Below are positions 10,828 to 22,084 of a stretch of DNA of 64,000 nucleotides, piece after piece. Made by a program: the position numbers and the translations under genes. Position 1 is the stretch's first letter. Each line of letters starts with the position of its first letter. The stretch is from Closterium sp. NIES-65 (taxonomy: Eukaryota > Streptophyta > Zygnematophyceae > Desmidiales > Closteriaceae), in the NCBI GenBank assembly GCA_948144175.1, contig CANXME010002275.1, forward strand, positions 2,918,001 through 2,982,000, read 5' to 3'. Below the pieces are notes generated by a model. It ran no database searches and was not told the origin of the DNA. It saw only the letters and a list, made by a program, of their open reading frames with translations.

Positions 10828-10961
10828 TGTCAAAACATTATAGCTTATACATTTGTGTAGGCTGTAGTGGGGTAGCCTATAAGGGGAACAACCCAATTAG
10901 GGTTAGTACTTATACCCAATTGTTTCATAGTTCAATCATTCCTCACGTTCTAATCTTCACA
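10828..10961 (+). repeat. C1 5' LTR
   Basis: A 134-bp TGTCA...TTCACA repeat. Its core AATTAGGGTT and GTGGGGTAGCC are shared with the LTRs of C2, C3 and C4. Confidence 0.93.
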
Positions 10962-11045
10962 TGGTATCAGAGCAGGTTCCCTAGTGGGAAGGATTCCTTG
11001 GGCCCACCACTGGAAACTTTTTCTGACCGAAACGCCAGTCGCTCC

Positions 11046-11796
11046 TGCCCGAGGCGCGCCTTGTGGGCCGCCCTTCTGTCGAGCTCTCGTAGAGGCCCCT
11101 CGCGCCGCCCCTAGCGGCCTCGTCGCTGCCCTTCCAGGCCCCTCGCGGCCCCGTTGCCGCACCTACACGGCTCCGTTGCCGCCCTTCCAGGCCCCTCGCG
11201 GCCCCTAGCGGCCCCGTTGCCGCCCCTACGCGGCCCCGTTGCCGCCCCTACGCGGCCCCGTTGCCGCCCCTACGCGGCCCCGTTGCCGACCTTCCAGGCC
11301 TCTCGCGGCCCCTAGCGGCCCCGTTGCCGGCCCTACACGGCCCCGTTGCCGCCCTTCTAGGCCCCTCGCGGCCCCTAGCGGCCCCGATGCCGCCCCTACG
11401 CGGCCTCTGCGCTGCCCCTGGCGGCCCAATCGCCGCCCCTAGCGGCCTCGTCGCCGCCCCTAGGCGGCCCCATCGCCGCCCCACACGGCCCCGTCGCCGC
11501 TCCCTTCCCTACGCGGCCCCGTCGCCGCCCCTACGCGGCTCCGTCGCCGCCCCTACGCGGCCTCGTCGCCGCCCCTAGCGGCCCCGTCGCCGCTCTCTTC
11601 CCTACGTGGCCCCGTCGCCGCCCCTACGCGGTCCAGCGGCCGCCCTTAGCGGCCCCGTCGCCGCCCCTACGCGGCCACGTCGCCGCCCCTAGCGGCCCCG
11701 TCGCTGCTCCTCTTCATACGCGGCCCCGTCGCCACCCCTAGCGGCCCCGTCGCTGCCCCTTCCTGGCCCCGTCGCCGCCCCTGGCGGGGAGCCGAG
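11046..11796. repeat. C1 leader array: GC-rich ~22-bp tandem repeats
   Basis: Variants of GGCCCCGTCGCCGCCCCTAC/AGC repeat about 30 times between the PBS and the first gag-like sequence. Reading frames in it are by-products of the composition. Arrays at the equivalent place occur in C2, C3, C4, E, G and D2 with different units. Confidence 0.88.
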
Positions 11797-12085
11797 CCGC
11801 CCAGCTGCAGCAGCCGCCCCTGGAGCAGCCGCCACTGCTGCAGCCGCCCCTGAAGCAGCATTCGCTGCTGTAGCCGCCCCTGGAGCAGCCGCCACTGCAG
11901 CAACCGCCCCTGGAGCAGCCGCCACTGCAGCAGCCGCCCCTAGAGCAGCCGCCATTGCAGCAACCGCCCCTGGAGCAGCCACCACTGCAGCAGCCGCCCC
12001 TCGAGCAGCCTCCACTGCAGTAGCCGCCCCTGGAGCAGCCGCCACTGCAGCAGCAGCCCCTGGAGCAGCCGCCACTGCAGCAGCC
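11797..12085. repeat. C1 27-bp repeat array
   Basis: About ten copies of a 27-bp unit made of CAGCCGCCCCTGGAG plus CAGCCGCCACTG. The length is a multiple of three; it may be a degraded copy of the repeat-coded nucleocapsid region of gag. Confidence 0.8.
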
Positions 12086-12369
12086 GCGGAGCTCTTGCTC
12101 TACAGTGGTAGTGGCGTTGTCGTTGCCGTCGTCGTCCGCCTGCCCTTCTCGCCACTGGTGAGCACTGCCCTGCCCGTACTGCTCTTACTGCTGCAATTAC
12201 TACTGCTGCTCTCTCTACTGATACTGCTGCTCCTGGCGTGGCCAGATGCAGCTCCAACGTCGCCCGCGTGAGTCCCTCACCCCCCAACAACTTCGTGAGT
12301 GGTACGCTAGTTGGGGTTGTTGAGGTGGCCGTAGTCGGAGTCGTCATGGAGTGAGTGGTTTGGCAGCTA

Positions 12370-15300
12370 CTTGTAGTGACCAGGTGCAGCCTCACCGTCG
12401 TCAACGAGTGGTCCTCTCGCCCCAATAGCTTCGTGAGTGGTACGCGCAGCGTGACGGGACACGGGGTACTGCTCACTGTCCGTACGTCATTCGCACTAGT
12501 GCTCGGACTGGTCAGCCTAGCGGGACGTTCGGTCACGCACCGTCCTACTGCTTCGCACGTCTAAGCGACGCCTGGCGTACGGAGTTTGGCGACGCGGTTG
12601 AGCTCCCCGACTGGGTGGAGCTGCTTCGGATGCGGGTCGATATCTATTCTCTTGACAAAGATGCTATCCTCAGTGCCATGCATGCATTGCCTACTAGTGA
12701 TGAGGGTGACTATTACCTGTGTGTTCCGCCAGACCCGGGCATTGAGGCTGCTGCTCTAGGTGCTGGTGAGGCTGCTGATCTAGGTGCTAGTGCGTCTGCT
12801 ACCCCAGGTGCCAGTGCGTCTGGTGCCCCAGGTGCTGGTGAGTCTGCTCTCTCAGGCACTACGTTGGCTCAGGCCTTCCACACCTTCACCATTGACTCCG
12901 GGGCCTGGCCCTTCCTGCGTCCCCTGCGTCGAGGGGCGACAGCGCGCCGCCCCTCACTCCTCCGAGTTTCCTCCGACAGAGGCTCCGCTGCAGACTCTCC
13001 ACATGGACGTGTGGGGCCCAGCCCGCGTCAGTGGGCAGGGGCGCGAGCGGAACTTCCTGCTCGTGGTTGACGACTACTCGCGTTACACCATAGTCTTCCC
13101 CTTGCGCAGCAAGGGTGACGTCACTGAGGTGTTGATCGACTGGATCCGCGCAACTCGTCTCCAGCTCAGAGAGAGTTTCGGCTCGGACTTTCCTGTTCTG
13201 CGTCTGCACTCGGACAGAGGCGGGGAGTTTTCCTCTGCCCGTCTGGGAGATTTCTTTCGTGCATAGGGTATCCGCCAGACCTTCACGCTTCCAGCCTCTC
13301 CATAGCAAAATGGGATTGCTGAGCGCCGCATTGGCATGGTCATGGACGTCGCTCGTACGTCCATGATGCATGCGGCTGCCCCCCATTTTCTGTGGCCGTT
13401 TGCAATTCAGTACGCCGCGCATCAGCTCAACCTGTAGCCCCGGGTCTCCTTGCCACAGACCTCCCCCACCTTGCGGTGGACCGGGAAGGTTGGCGATGCG
13501 TCTGCGTTTCGGGTCTGGGGATCTCGGGCGTTTGTCCGCGACTTGTCTGCGGATGGGCTGTCTCCCCGTGCTGTTCCCTGCATCTTCCTTGGCTTCCCCC
13601 CCGACGCGCCTGGCTGGCATTTTTACCACCCCACCACGCGCCGTGTTCTGTCCTCCCAGGACGTCACCTTTGATGAGTCAGTGCCTTACTACCGTCTCTT
13701 CCCCTACCGCACTGCGCCTCTCCCCCCGCCGCCGCTCTTCCTTGCACCAGGTCCTCCCGTGGTAGACCCCCTCCCCCCTCAGGGTCCTGCCCCGTCAGGT
13801 GTGTCCCAGGTAGACGCAGTCGAGCCTGTCGAGGTAGCTGTTGACTCTGGTGCTGCTAGAGGTGCTGAGGCTGGGGGTGCTGAGACTGGGGGTGCACAGA
13901 CTGGGGGTGCTGAGTCTTGGGGTGCTGAGCCTGGGGGTGCCGGGTCTGCGGGTGCGGAGCCTGGAGGTGCGGAGCCTGGGGGTGCCGAGCCTAAGGGCGC
14001 TGGGTCTGCTCGTGTGGCCGCCGGCGGTGCTTCGTCGAGGCGGGAGCCACTCTCTCCACAGGAGCTGCGCGAATGGTTTGCCTGCCGCTGGAGACGTGCT
14101 GCTGAGACTGGGGGTGCTGCTGGAGCTAATGGAGTTGGTCCTGCTAGAGCTGCTAGAGGTACTACTGCTGCTAGAGCTGGAGCAGCTGGGGGTGTTGGCG
14201 CTGGTGTTTCTACTGGTGCTGGTGCATCTGGGGGTGCTGTTGAGGCTGCTGGAGCTGACCGTCCTACTGGAGTTGGTGCTGCAGGAGCTGGAGCTGCTAA
14301 GGGTGTTGGCGCTGGTGGTGCTGATGGCGCTGGTGCTTCTGAGGGTGCTGGAGTTGGCGCTGGTGGAGCTGGAGGTGCTGCTTCCGCTGGGGGTACTGGT
14401 GCCGTCCTTACTAGTTCTGGAGGCGCTGAGCGGCCGAGGCCGTACTTCGTTCCGCTCCTGGAGCAGGTTCTTGGTCTCCAGCCCTCTCCTGGTCCTTCTC
14501 CTTCCTTAGAGTGTCCACAGCCTGTCCAGTCACAGTCACAGTTACAGCCCGCCTCCCCTCTACCTGCTCCTTCTCCCTACACTGGTCCTACTGGAGGTCT
14601 TACTGAGCATCGTGAGCCTGCATCTCAACCTGCGTCGCCTGTTTGTGCTGCTCGCACTAGTGGTCGTGCTCCGCGTCCGCGTCCTCCTGCGGTCCCAGGC
14701 ACACACCAGATGGCACTACGTCCGTCCACTGCTCCTCTGCGTGTCCCGTTGTCGTCTCCTCCAGAGTCCTCTCTACCAGTTCTTGCTAACCCGGAGTCTG
14801 ACTCTCTTCGTGCTGCCAGTCCTACTATCACGCGTCTCCTCGCAACTGTTGTCACTGACCCTTCCTTTGTGTCCACTGCTACGTCTGCCTTAGTTGCTGG
14901 GCTTGTCGATTTTGCTGCTCGCTGTCATCTAGACTACGCTGCTAGTCTCGTTGCTGAGTCTGAATCTGTCTGTCCTCCGTCCGTCGAGGGTGAGTGTGCT
15001 CTTAGCACGCACGTTCTTGAGGACAAGCAGAAGGAGTTCCAGTGTTTTGGTGCTGCTTTGCCTAATCTCGTGTCCACGCTGATTGCCCCTAACGGAGACC
15101 CGGATACACCAAACATCCCGACTCCTCGATCGTACGCTGAGGCGATCGAGGGTCCCTACTCTTCAAAGTGGCAATGAGCTATGGACGCAGAGATGGCTTC
15201 TTGGAAGTCCACAGGCACCTACATTGACGAGGTTCCCCCACGTGGGGCGAACATCGTCAGTGGCATGTGGATTTTCAGGGTGAAGCGGCCGCCGGGTTCT

Positions 15301-16695
15301 CCGCCTGTCTTCAAGGCGCGTTACGTGGCTCGAGGCTTTAGTCAGCGGCATGGAGTTGACTACTTTCGGACCTTCTCTCCAACCCTGAAGATGACCACTC
15401 TTCGGGTGCTGCTGCACATAGCCGCTCAGCGCGACTACGAGCTTCACTCTCTTGACTTTAGCACAGCTTTCGTGCAAGGCAGCCTGCACGAGGAGATCTG
15501 GCTGCGCCGCCCTCCTGGCTTCACTGGGTCGTTTCCTCCTGGTACCCAGTGGAGCCTCCGTCGGCCAGTCTACGGTCTCCGCCAGGCGCCCCGTGAGTGG
15601 CACTACACACTGAGGACTACACTTGCGGCTCTTGGGTTTGCTCCTTCTACAGCCGACCCGTCGTTGTTTCTGCGCACCGACACCTCTCTGCTGCCGTTCT
15701 ACATCCTCGTTTACGTTGACGACTTGGTCTTTGCCACTGCTGACACTGCTGGACTCGCCCACGTGAAGTCCGAGCTGCAGAAGAGACACACGTGCACAGA
15801 CCTGGGTGAACTGCGCAGCTACCTTGGCTTGCAGATCACTCGGGACAGAGCACAGCGCACCATTACCCTGACTCAGTCACACATGGTGCAGCAGGTCCTT
15901 CAGCGCTTTGGCTTCACGTACTCCTCGCCTCAGGCCACTCCTCTGCCTACTCGCCACTCGCTCTCAGCTCTGCCTTCGGATGAGTCCGTAGAGCCGAGTG
16001 GCCCGTACCCAGAGCTTGTTGGCTGCCTCATGTACCCGATGACCTACACACGACCTGACCTTGCATACCCTCTTAGCATCTTGGCACGCTATGTTACTCC
16101 TGGGAGACACAGACCAGAGCACATGGCTGCAGCGAAGAGCGTGTTGCGCTACGTGTGCAGTACGTCGGGCATGGGGCTAGTGCTTGGAGGGCGACGTCGA
16201 GTAGTCCTCACAGGTCACGCTGACGCTTCTTGGGCTGACGACCAGGCTATGCAGCGGTCGTCACAGGGTTACACCTTCAGCCTTGGCTCTGGCTCTGTTT
16301 TGTGGTGGTCTACCCGCTCGTCTTCTGTTCTCAGCTCCAGCTGTGAGGCTGAGATCTACGTAGGGGCCATGGCTGCACAGGAGCTACACTGATTCACCTA
16401 CTTGCTGACTGACCTAGGAGAGCCGCCTCGTTCTCCTCCAGTTCTGTACGTAGACAACAAGGCCATGCTGGCCTTGTGTCAGGAGCACAGACTGGAGCAC
16501 AGAACGAAGCACATTGCTCTCCGCTACTTCCTGGCTTGTGAGCTGCAGCAGCATGGTCAGCTCCGCCCTACCTACGTGGCCTCTGAGGCCAACACTGCTG
16601 ATATCTTCACCAAGGCCCTTCCGCCTTGTGATCATCAGCGCTTCTGTACTTTGCTAGTTCTTGTGCCTACCTGGCCTCACTTGCTCACTTCTTGA
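12370..16695 (+). pseudogene. C1 gag-pol polyprotein remnant
   Basis: Frames in order: gag C-terminus (about 12430-12760); protease start with DSG near 12897, fused directly to integrase at GPSCVPC so that most of protease and the His half of the integrase zinc site are deleted; integrase core (DVWGP, LLVVDDYSRY, LHSDRGGEF; 13000-13240) with a TAG at 13264 and further stops near 13302 and 13435; post-core integrase (13450-13740); GGAE-type linker (13852-14440); a stop at 15175; then a long RT-RNase H frame (15181-16695). RT has FKARYVARGF, LDFSTAFVQGSLHEEIWL and YVDDL; RNase H has ADASWADD and SCEAEIY. One stop at 16390 splits RNase H. Confidence 0.85.
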
Positions 16696-16894
16696 TCTTG
16701 TTTGTACTGTACTCTTTCTATACCTCCACTTTCTTGTTTACCTTTATATATATGACCTTGCATGTGAACTGGCCTTGTGGCCTTGACCTTGTGCTCGGAC
16801 TGTGTGGTGACTTTGTGATCCACCCTGAGCTTGCTTTGCTTTGCTTGACTGGTCTTGTGACCACTTGTTCTCCCCCACTTTGCCTATGGGGGTG

Positions 16895-17028
16895 TGTCAG
16901 AACATTATGGCGTATACATTTGTGTAGGCTGTAGTGGGGTAGCCCATAAGGGGCACAACCCAATTAGGGTTTGTACTTGTACCCAACTCTTTCATAGTTC
17001 AATCATTCCTCACGTTCTAATCTTCACA
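16895..17028 (+). repeat. C1 3' LTR
   Basis: Matches 10828-10961 with about nine differences and is followed directly by the GTAGG duplicate. Confidence 0.93.
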
Positions 17029-18270
17029 GTAGGAGCTCCTCACTCAACGAAAACGTGTTTAACGAGCTGGATGCTCGCAGGACATGAAGAGGAGTGGGCG
17101 GCACGACAGCAACAAGCACGGGAAGCATAAGGAGAACAGCAACAGGAGCAGGCAACGCCAAGGCAACAGTCGCAAACACTGTCACGACAGGCGGCAACGA
17201 CAACCCTGACGATGGCTTTAGTGGCGCCTCTGGTGCATGCAGCAGCAACAGTCACTACAACTGTAAAGTTAAAACCGACGAACCCGCCTCCGTTCTACCC
17301 CAGCAACAAAACCGTCACTGTGTCTGCGTGGTTGTTCGGTGTGAAGGTCTTCTTTAATGCTGGGCAAATTGTTGACAATGTCACTCGCATTAATTTTGCA
17401 ATGTCACTGTTACGCGGACCTGCGTTGGAGTGGTGGAAATGGACTCTTTAGACAGAAGGGACTTCGGCAAGACTGTCACGTGCGAACGATGGGACCTGGA
17501 CATATGTCACGCAACTAGCAACTACAATGTTCGGAGTGGCTACGATACACACATGGACGGAGTGGGGCGCCGCACTGCGAGCCAGATTCGAGCACGTACC
17601 CGCCTCAGATTCTGCTCGCATGAAGCTGCGTATCTGGAAGCAGGTGACATCGGTCCATGACTACACAACAACGTTCTGCAATTTGGCCGACCACGTGGAT
17701 GATATGACCGACGCGGAGCGACTCGATCGATATGTCGCAGGCCTCAAATACGAAGTAGAGTACGAGGTGCGGCGAACGAGGCCACACGACTTCCTCGATG
17801 CCATCCAGATGGCCGAATCAATGGACGAGCTGATGCAGTGGGCAAGGAGGGCACTCAATCTCTTGGACCACCTCGTCAGCCCACAATCAACGGTGTGGAT
17901 GTGCCAAGACGTGGACCTAACACGTGCTTCAACTGCAACCAAACGGGCCACTGGAAGAACTACCTGAAGCTGAAACATGGAAATAGAAACGACGGAGAGG
18001 GGTCAGGAAAAGAGACGAATCAGTAGCAATCGGGCCACGTACTGACGCGACCCTGTTGCCCGGCAATCACCATCCACACCGAGTAGTGGTACCGATATGG
18101 GCTATCGACCGCAACCAGACGAATAAAGTGGATGAACACGTGGATCACCCTGTGCTAGTCGTGGGGAGGGTTAACGGCTATAAAAAATAACTTTTCGTTG
18201 ACGGTGGGGCGAGCCACAGTGTCGTCAACTTGGCAACGGCCAAAAAAATTGCAGTGAAGCTGGACAGGTG
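17029..18270 (+). pseudogene. Gypsy gag (capsid and zinc knuckle) and protease start
   Basis: Continues gag after C1. The capsid core reads FYPSNKTVTVSAWLFGVKVF, then LLRGPALEWWKW, a TAG, then WTEWGAALRARFEHV and YVAGLKYEVEYEVR. After a frameshift near 17850 comes a zinc knuckle (CFNCNQTGHWKNYL) whose last Cys is lost. A further shift and stop lead to the protease: PVLVVGRVNGYKK, a TAA, then FVDGGASHSVVNLATA. The catalytic triplet is DGG where DSG or DTG is usual. The frame is cut at 18270 by D1 and resumes at 22090. Confidence 0.8.
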
Positions 18271-18451
18271 TGTTAGAATCTAGCAGTAGGGTGAAGGAGC
18301 CATAGATAGGGTTTACCTAGCTATGCAAGAGAGAAATAGGCAAAAGAGGGTTTGACTAGAAAGAAGGGAGGTACAAATAGCAAGCCCTAAAGGGTTATAC
18401 TCACTATTGAGTACCCCACTACAGACTAGACAAGAATTATATTCTAAAACA
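18271..18451 (-). repeat. D1 LTR (3' LTR, minus orientation)
   Basis: A 181-bp copia-type LTR. Its GTCTAGTCTGTAGTGGGGTA and AGTGAGTATAACCC are shared with the insert in the D2 5' LTR (48947-49166), placing D1 in a related subfamily. Confidence 0.75.
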
Positions 18452-18505
18452 CCCCCATAGTCAAAGTGGGGTATAATCAGCACAGCAAACAGGCATAGAG
18501 TAGGT

Positions 18506-18639
18506 TGTCAGAACATTATAGCTTACTTATTTGTGTAGGCTATAATGGGGTATCCCATAGGGGGTACAACCCAATTAGGGTTTCCTATTTGTACTCACCT
18601 CGTTCATAGTTCATCCATTCTCTCGTTCACTTCTTCTCA
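18506..18639 (+). repeat. C2 5' LTR
   Basis: 134 bp, TGTCAGAACA to CTTCTCA, followed directly by the PBS at 18640. The LTR subfamily is the same as C4. Confidence 0.93.
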
Positions 18640-18699
18640 TGGTATCAGAGCAGGTTCCCCTGTGGGGACTTTGCTTAGGGCCCACCACTTCGATTTTTT

Positions 18700-19118
18700 T
18701 TTTTCCTGCCCTAGCGCCCTAGCACCCTAGCGCCCACCTTAGCGCCCGCCCTAGCGCCCTAGCGCCCGCCCTAGCGCCCGCCCTAGCGCCAGCCCTAGCG
18801 CCCTAGTGCCCGGCGCCCGCCCTAGCGCTCGTGAGCCGCCCGCGGCCTGCCAGTGAGCCGCCGCCGCCCGTGAGCTACCGCCCGTGAGCGCCGCCCGTGA
18901 GCCGCCGCCCGTCAGACGCCGCTTGTGCGCCGCCGCCGTCTGCGAAGCCGCTGCCCGTAAGCCGCCCGCCCGTGCGCCACCAGCCCGCCCGTGAGCCGCT
19001 GGCGCCGCCCGTGCGCCGCCCGTCCGTGAGCCGCCCGCCCGTGCGCCGCCCGCCCGTGCGCAGCCCGTCCGCGAGCCACCCGCCCGTGCGCCGCCCACCC
19101 GTGCGCAGCCCGTCCGGA
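18700..19118. repeat. C2 leader array
   Basis: Two nested GC-rich tandem motifs: CCCTAGCGCC units (18705-18825), then GTGAGCCGCCCGCC / CGTGCGCCGCC units (18830-19118). The array runs directly into linker coding sequence, marking the deletion junction that removed gag, protease and integrase. Confidence 0.85.
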
Positions 19119-21509
19119 GGTTCTGGGGCTACTGGAGGAGCTGCTGGGGGTTCTGGAGCTACTGGAGGTGCTGCTGGAGGTGCTGCTGGAGCGGGTACTC
19201 CTGCTGGGGGTACTGGTGCTGTCCCTACTGTTTCTGGCGTCGCCACGCGGCCCCGACCGTACTTCGTACCGCTCCTGCAGTAGGTTCTTGGTCTTCCACC
19301 TTCTCCTGGTCCTCCTCCTCCTCCCTTAGAGGGTCCACAGCCTGTCCAGTCACAGCTACGGCCTGCCTCCCCTTTGCCTGCTCCTTCTCCCTACGCTGGT
19401 CCGACTGGAGGTCTTACTGAGCGTCGTGAGCCTGCGTCTCGTCCTGCGTCGCCTGTTCGTACTGCGCGCACTAGTGGTCGCGGTTCGCGTCAGCGTCTGC
19501 CTCCTGTCCCTGGCACGCACCGGATGTCTCTGCGTCCGTCCACTGCTCCTCTACGTGCCCCTTTGCCTTCTCCTCCTTCTTCCTCTCTTCCTGTTCTTGC
19601 CGACCCGGAGTCGGACTCTCTTCGTGCTGCCAGTCCTACTGTCAGGCGTCTCCTTGCTACTGCTGTCACTGACCCTTCTTTCGAGTCTTCTGCTGCGTCT
19701 GCCCTTGTCACTGAGCTCGTCGACTTTGCTGCGCGCTATCGTCTAGACTACGCTGCTGGTCTTGTCGCTGAGTCTGAGTCTACCTGTCCTCCGTCCGTCG
19801 GGGGTGAGTGTGCCCTTGGCACGGACGTCCTTGAGGACAGGCAGGAGGAGTTCCAGTGTCTGGCCGCCGCTTCACCTCATCTCGCGTCTGTACTGCTAGC
19901 CCCTGAGGGAGATCCGGATGCACTAGACATCCCGACTCCGCTCTCTTACGCGGAGGCGATAGAGGGTCCCTACTCCTCTCAGTGGCAGGCAGCTATGGAT
20001 GCAGAGATGGCTTCCTGGAAGTCCACAGGCACCTACGTTGACGCTGTTCCCCCGCCTGGGGCAAACATCGTCAATGGCATGTGGATTTTCAGGGTGAAGC
20101 GGCCGCCGGGTTCTCCGCCTGTCTTCAAGGCGCGGTACGTGGCTCGTGGTTTTAGTCAGCGGCAGGGAGTTGACTACTTTCAGACCTTCTCCCCCACCCT
20201 GAAGATGACCACTCTTCGGGTACTGCTGCACGTTGCTGCTCAACGTGACTACGAGCTGCACTCTCTCGACTTCAGCACTGCTTTCTTGCAGGGCAGCCTG
20301 CACGAGGAGATCTGGCTGCGTCGCCCACCTGGCTTCACTGGGTCTTTTCCTCCTGGTACCCAGTGGAGTCTCCGGCGTCCAGTCTACGGTCTCCGCCAGG
20401 CGCCGCGTGAGTGGCACGACACACTGAGGACTACGCTGGCGGCACTTGGGTTTGCTCCCTCCACTGCAGACCCGTCGCTGATTCTGCGCATCGACACCTC
20501 TTTGCCGCCGTTCTACATCCTCGTGTACGTCGACGACTTGGTCTTTGCCACAGCTGACACTGCTGGACTCGCCTACGTGAAGTCCGAGCTGCCGAAGAGA
20601 CACACGTGCACTGACCTGGGTGAACTGCGCAGCTATCTTGGCTTGCAGATCACCCGGGACAGAGCACGCCGCACCATTACCCTGACTCAGTCACACATGG
20701 TGCAGCAGGTCCTTCAGCGCTTCGGCTTCACGTACTCCTCGCCTCAGGCCACTCCTCTGCCTACTCGCCACTCGCTCTCAGCTCTGCCTTCGGATGAGTC
20801 CGTAGAGTCGAGTGGCCCATATGCAAAGCTTGTTGGCTGCCTCATGTACCTGATGACCTGCACTCGACCTGACCTTGCATACCCTTTGAGCATTCTTGCA
20901 CGCTATGTTGCTCCTGGGAGACACCGACCAGAGCACATGGCTGCAGCGAAGAGGGTGTTGCGCTACTTGTGCAGTACGTCGGGCATGGGGCTAGTGCTTG
21001 GAGGGCGCAGTCCAGTGGTCCTCACTAGTCATGCAGTTGCTTCTAGGGCTGACGACCAGGCTACGCAGCGGTCGTCACAGGGTTACACCTTCAGTCTTGG
21101 TTCCGGCTCTGTTTCGTGGCGGGCTACCCGCTCGTCTTCTGTTCTCGGCTCCAGTTGTGAGGCTGAGATCTACGCCGGGGCCATGGCTGCACAGAAGTTA
21201 CGCTGGCTCACCTACCTGCTGACCGACCTTGGAGAGCCGCCTCGTTCTCCTCCAGTCCTGTTCGTAGACAACAAGGCCATGCTGGCCTTGTGTCGAGAGC
21301 AGCGTCTGGAGCACAGGACAAAGCACATTGCTCTCCGCTACTTTCTTGCTCGTGAGCTACAGCAGCGTGGACAGTTGCGACTTGGGTACGTGGCCTCTGA
21401 GGCCAACACTGCTGATGTCTTCACCAAGGCACTTGCGCCTTATGATCATCAGCGCTGTTGCACGCAGCTGGGCCTTGTGCCTGCCTTGCCTCACTTGCTC
21501 TCTTCTTGA
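19113..21509 (+). pseudogene. C2 RT-RNase H frame preceded by an amber codon
   Basis: The frame reads the end of the integrase-RT linker (SGATGGAAGG repeats) and PRPYFVPLLQ, then a TAG at 19281-19283, then about 740 open codons to a TGA at 21507. RT runs from about 19990 (WQAAMDAEMASWKSTGTYVD) with the active site YVDDLVF near 20525; RNase H follows with SCEAEIYAGAMAA and ends HIALRYF...ANTADVFTKAL. No frameshift is visible. RNase H carries changes from C4 (HAVASRADD for HADASWADD), hitting a usually conserved Asp. The same TAG occurs in C4. Confidence 0.85.
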
Positions 21510-21721
21510 CCTTGCTTGTACTTTTACCTATATATACTCTTGCTCTTGCTTGCTTGCCTCTTGTATATCTCCATATATGATCTTGCATGTGAACTGGCCT
21601 TCTGGCCTTTGAACTTGTGCTTGGAATGTGTGGTAACTTTGTGATCCACCCTGAGCTTTGCTTTGCTTTGCTTGACTGGTCTTGTGACCCCTTGTTCTCC
21701 CCCACTTTGCCTATGGGGGTG

Positions 21722-21855
21722 TGTCAGAACATTATAGCTTACTTATTTGTGTAGGCTATAGTGGGGTATCCTATAGGGGGTACAACCCAATTAGGGTTTC
21801 CTATTTGTACTCACCTCGTTCATAGTTCATCCATTCTCTCGTTCACTTCTTCTCA
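21722..21855 (+). repeat. C2 3' LTR
   Basis: Matches 18506-18639 with about two differences, follows a CTATGGGGGTG purine tract and abuts TAGGT. Confidence 0.93.
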
Positions 21856-22084
21856 TAGGTTCACAAGGACGAGCAAAGCTAGAGGCATTCACAAAGAGCA
21901 AGTGAGGAGGAGGCAGGACTGTAAGAAGAGAGGAGATGGGAGGCGACGGCTGAAGCTGCAGACACACGGGCAACAGGAGCCGCACTGGCACAGCGGCTAC
22001 CAGAGCAGCGCCCCGGACTACTGGAGTAACTAGCTCGCGGCTAAGACGAGCGGCAAGAGCAACGGACCCACAGGCGACTGGTCG

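Larger units (their letters stand above)
10828..17028 (+). mobile_element. Copia element C1, internally deleted
   Basis: Flanked by GTAGG (10823-10827 and 17029-17033), with 134-bp LTRs at 10828-10961 and 16895-17028 that differ at about 9 sites, so fairly old. The PBS TGGTATCAGAGCAGG starts at 10962; a purine tract CTATGGGGGTG precedes the 3' LTR. Order inside: GC-rich leader array, a 27-bp repeat array, the end of gag, fused protease-integrase, linker, RT and RNase H. The N-terminal half of gag is missing. Confidence 0.95.
18506..21855 (+). mobile_element. Copia element C2: short derivative keeping only RT-RNase H
   Basis: Flanked by TAGGT (18501-18505 and 21856-21860). The 134-bp LTRs at 18506-18639 and 21722-21855 differ at only about two sites, so it is young. 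A perfect PBS TGGTATCAGAGCAGG follows the 5' LTR. Gag, protease and integrase are missing; the leader array passes straight into the end of the integrase-RT linker. It is closest to C4. It would need gag and integrase from another copy to move. Confidence 0.95.
18271..22084 (-). mobile_element. D1: 5'-truncated non-autonomous LTR element, itself hit by C2
   Basis: A minus-strand element with one LTR (18271-18451, reading TGTTTTAGAA...ATTCTAACA on the minus strand) next to a purine tract GACTATGGGGGTG. The remaining internal part, 18452-18505 and 21856-22084, has no pol. Its GTTGCTC/GCCCGTG repeats and CTCCTCTCTTCTTA match the 3' internal part of D2 (62750-63190). It is flanked by AGGTG on both sides (18266-18270 and 22085-22089), yet the right end is internal sequence and not an LTR, so it appears to have been inserted truncated. 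Confidence 0.7.

Noticed and set aside
11040-11800. Long Arg/Pro/Ala-rich frames on both strands in the C1 leader (and equivalents in C3, C4, E, G)
   Set aside because: GC-rich tandem arrays lack stops in several frames; no frame is conserved between elements and no domain is present.
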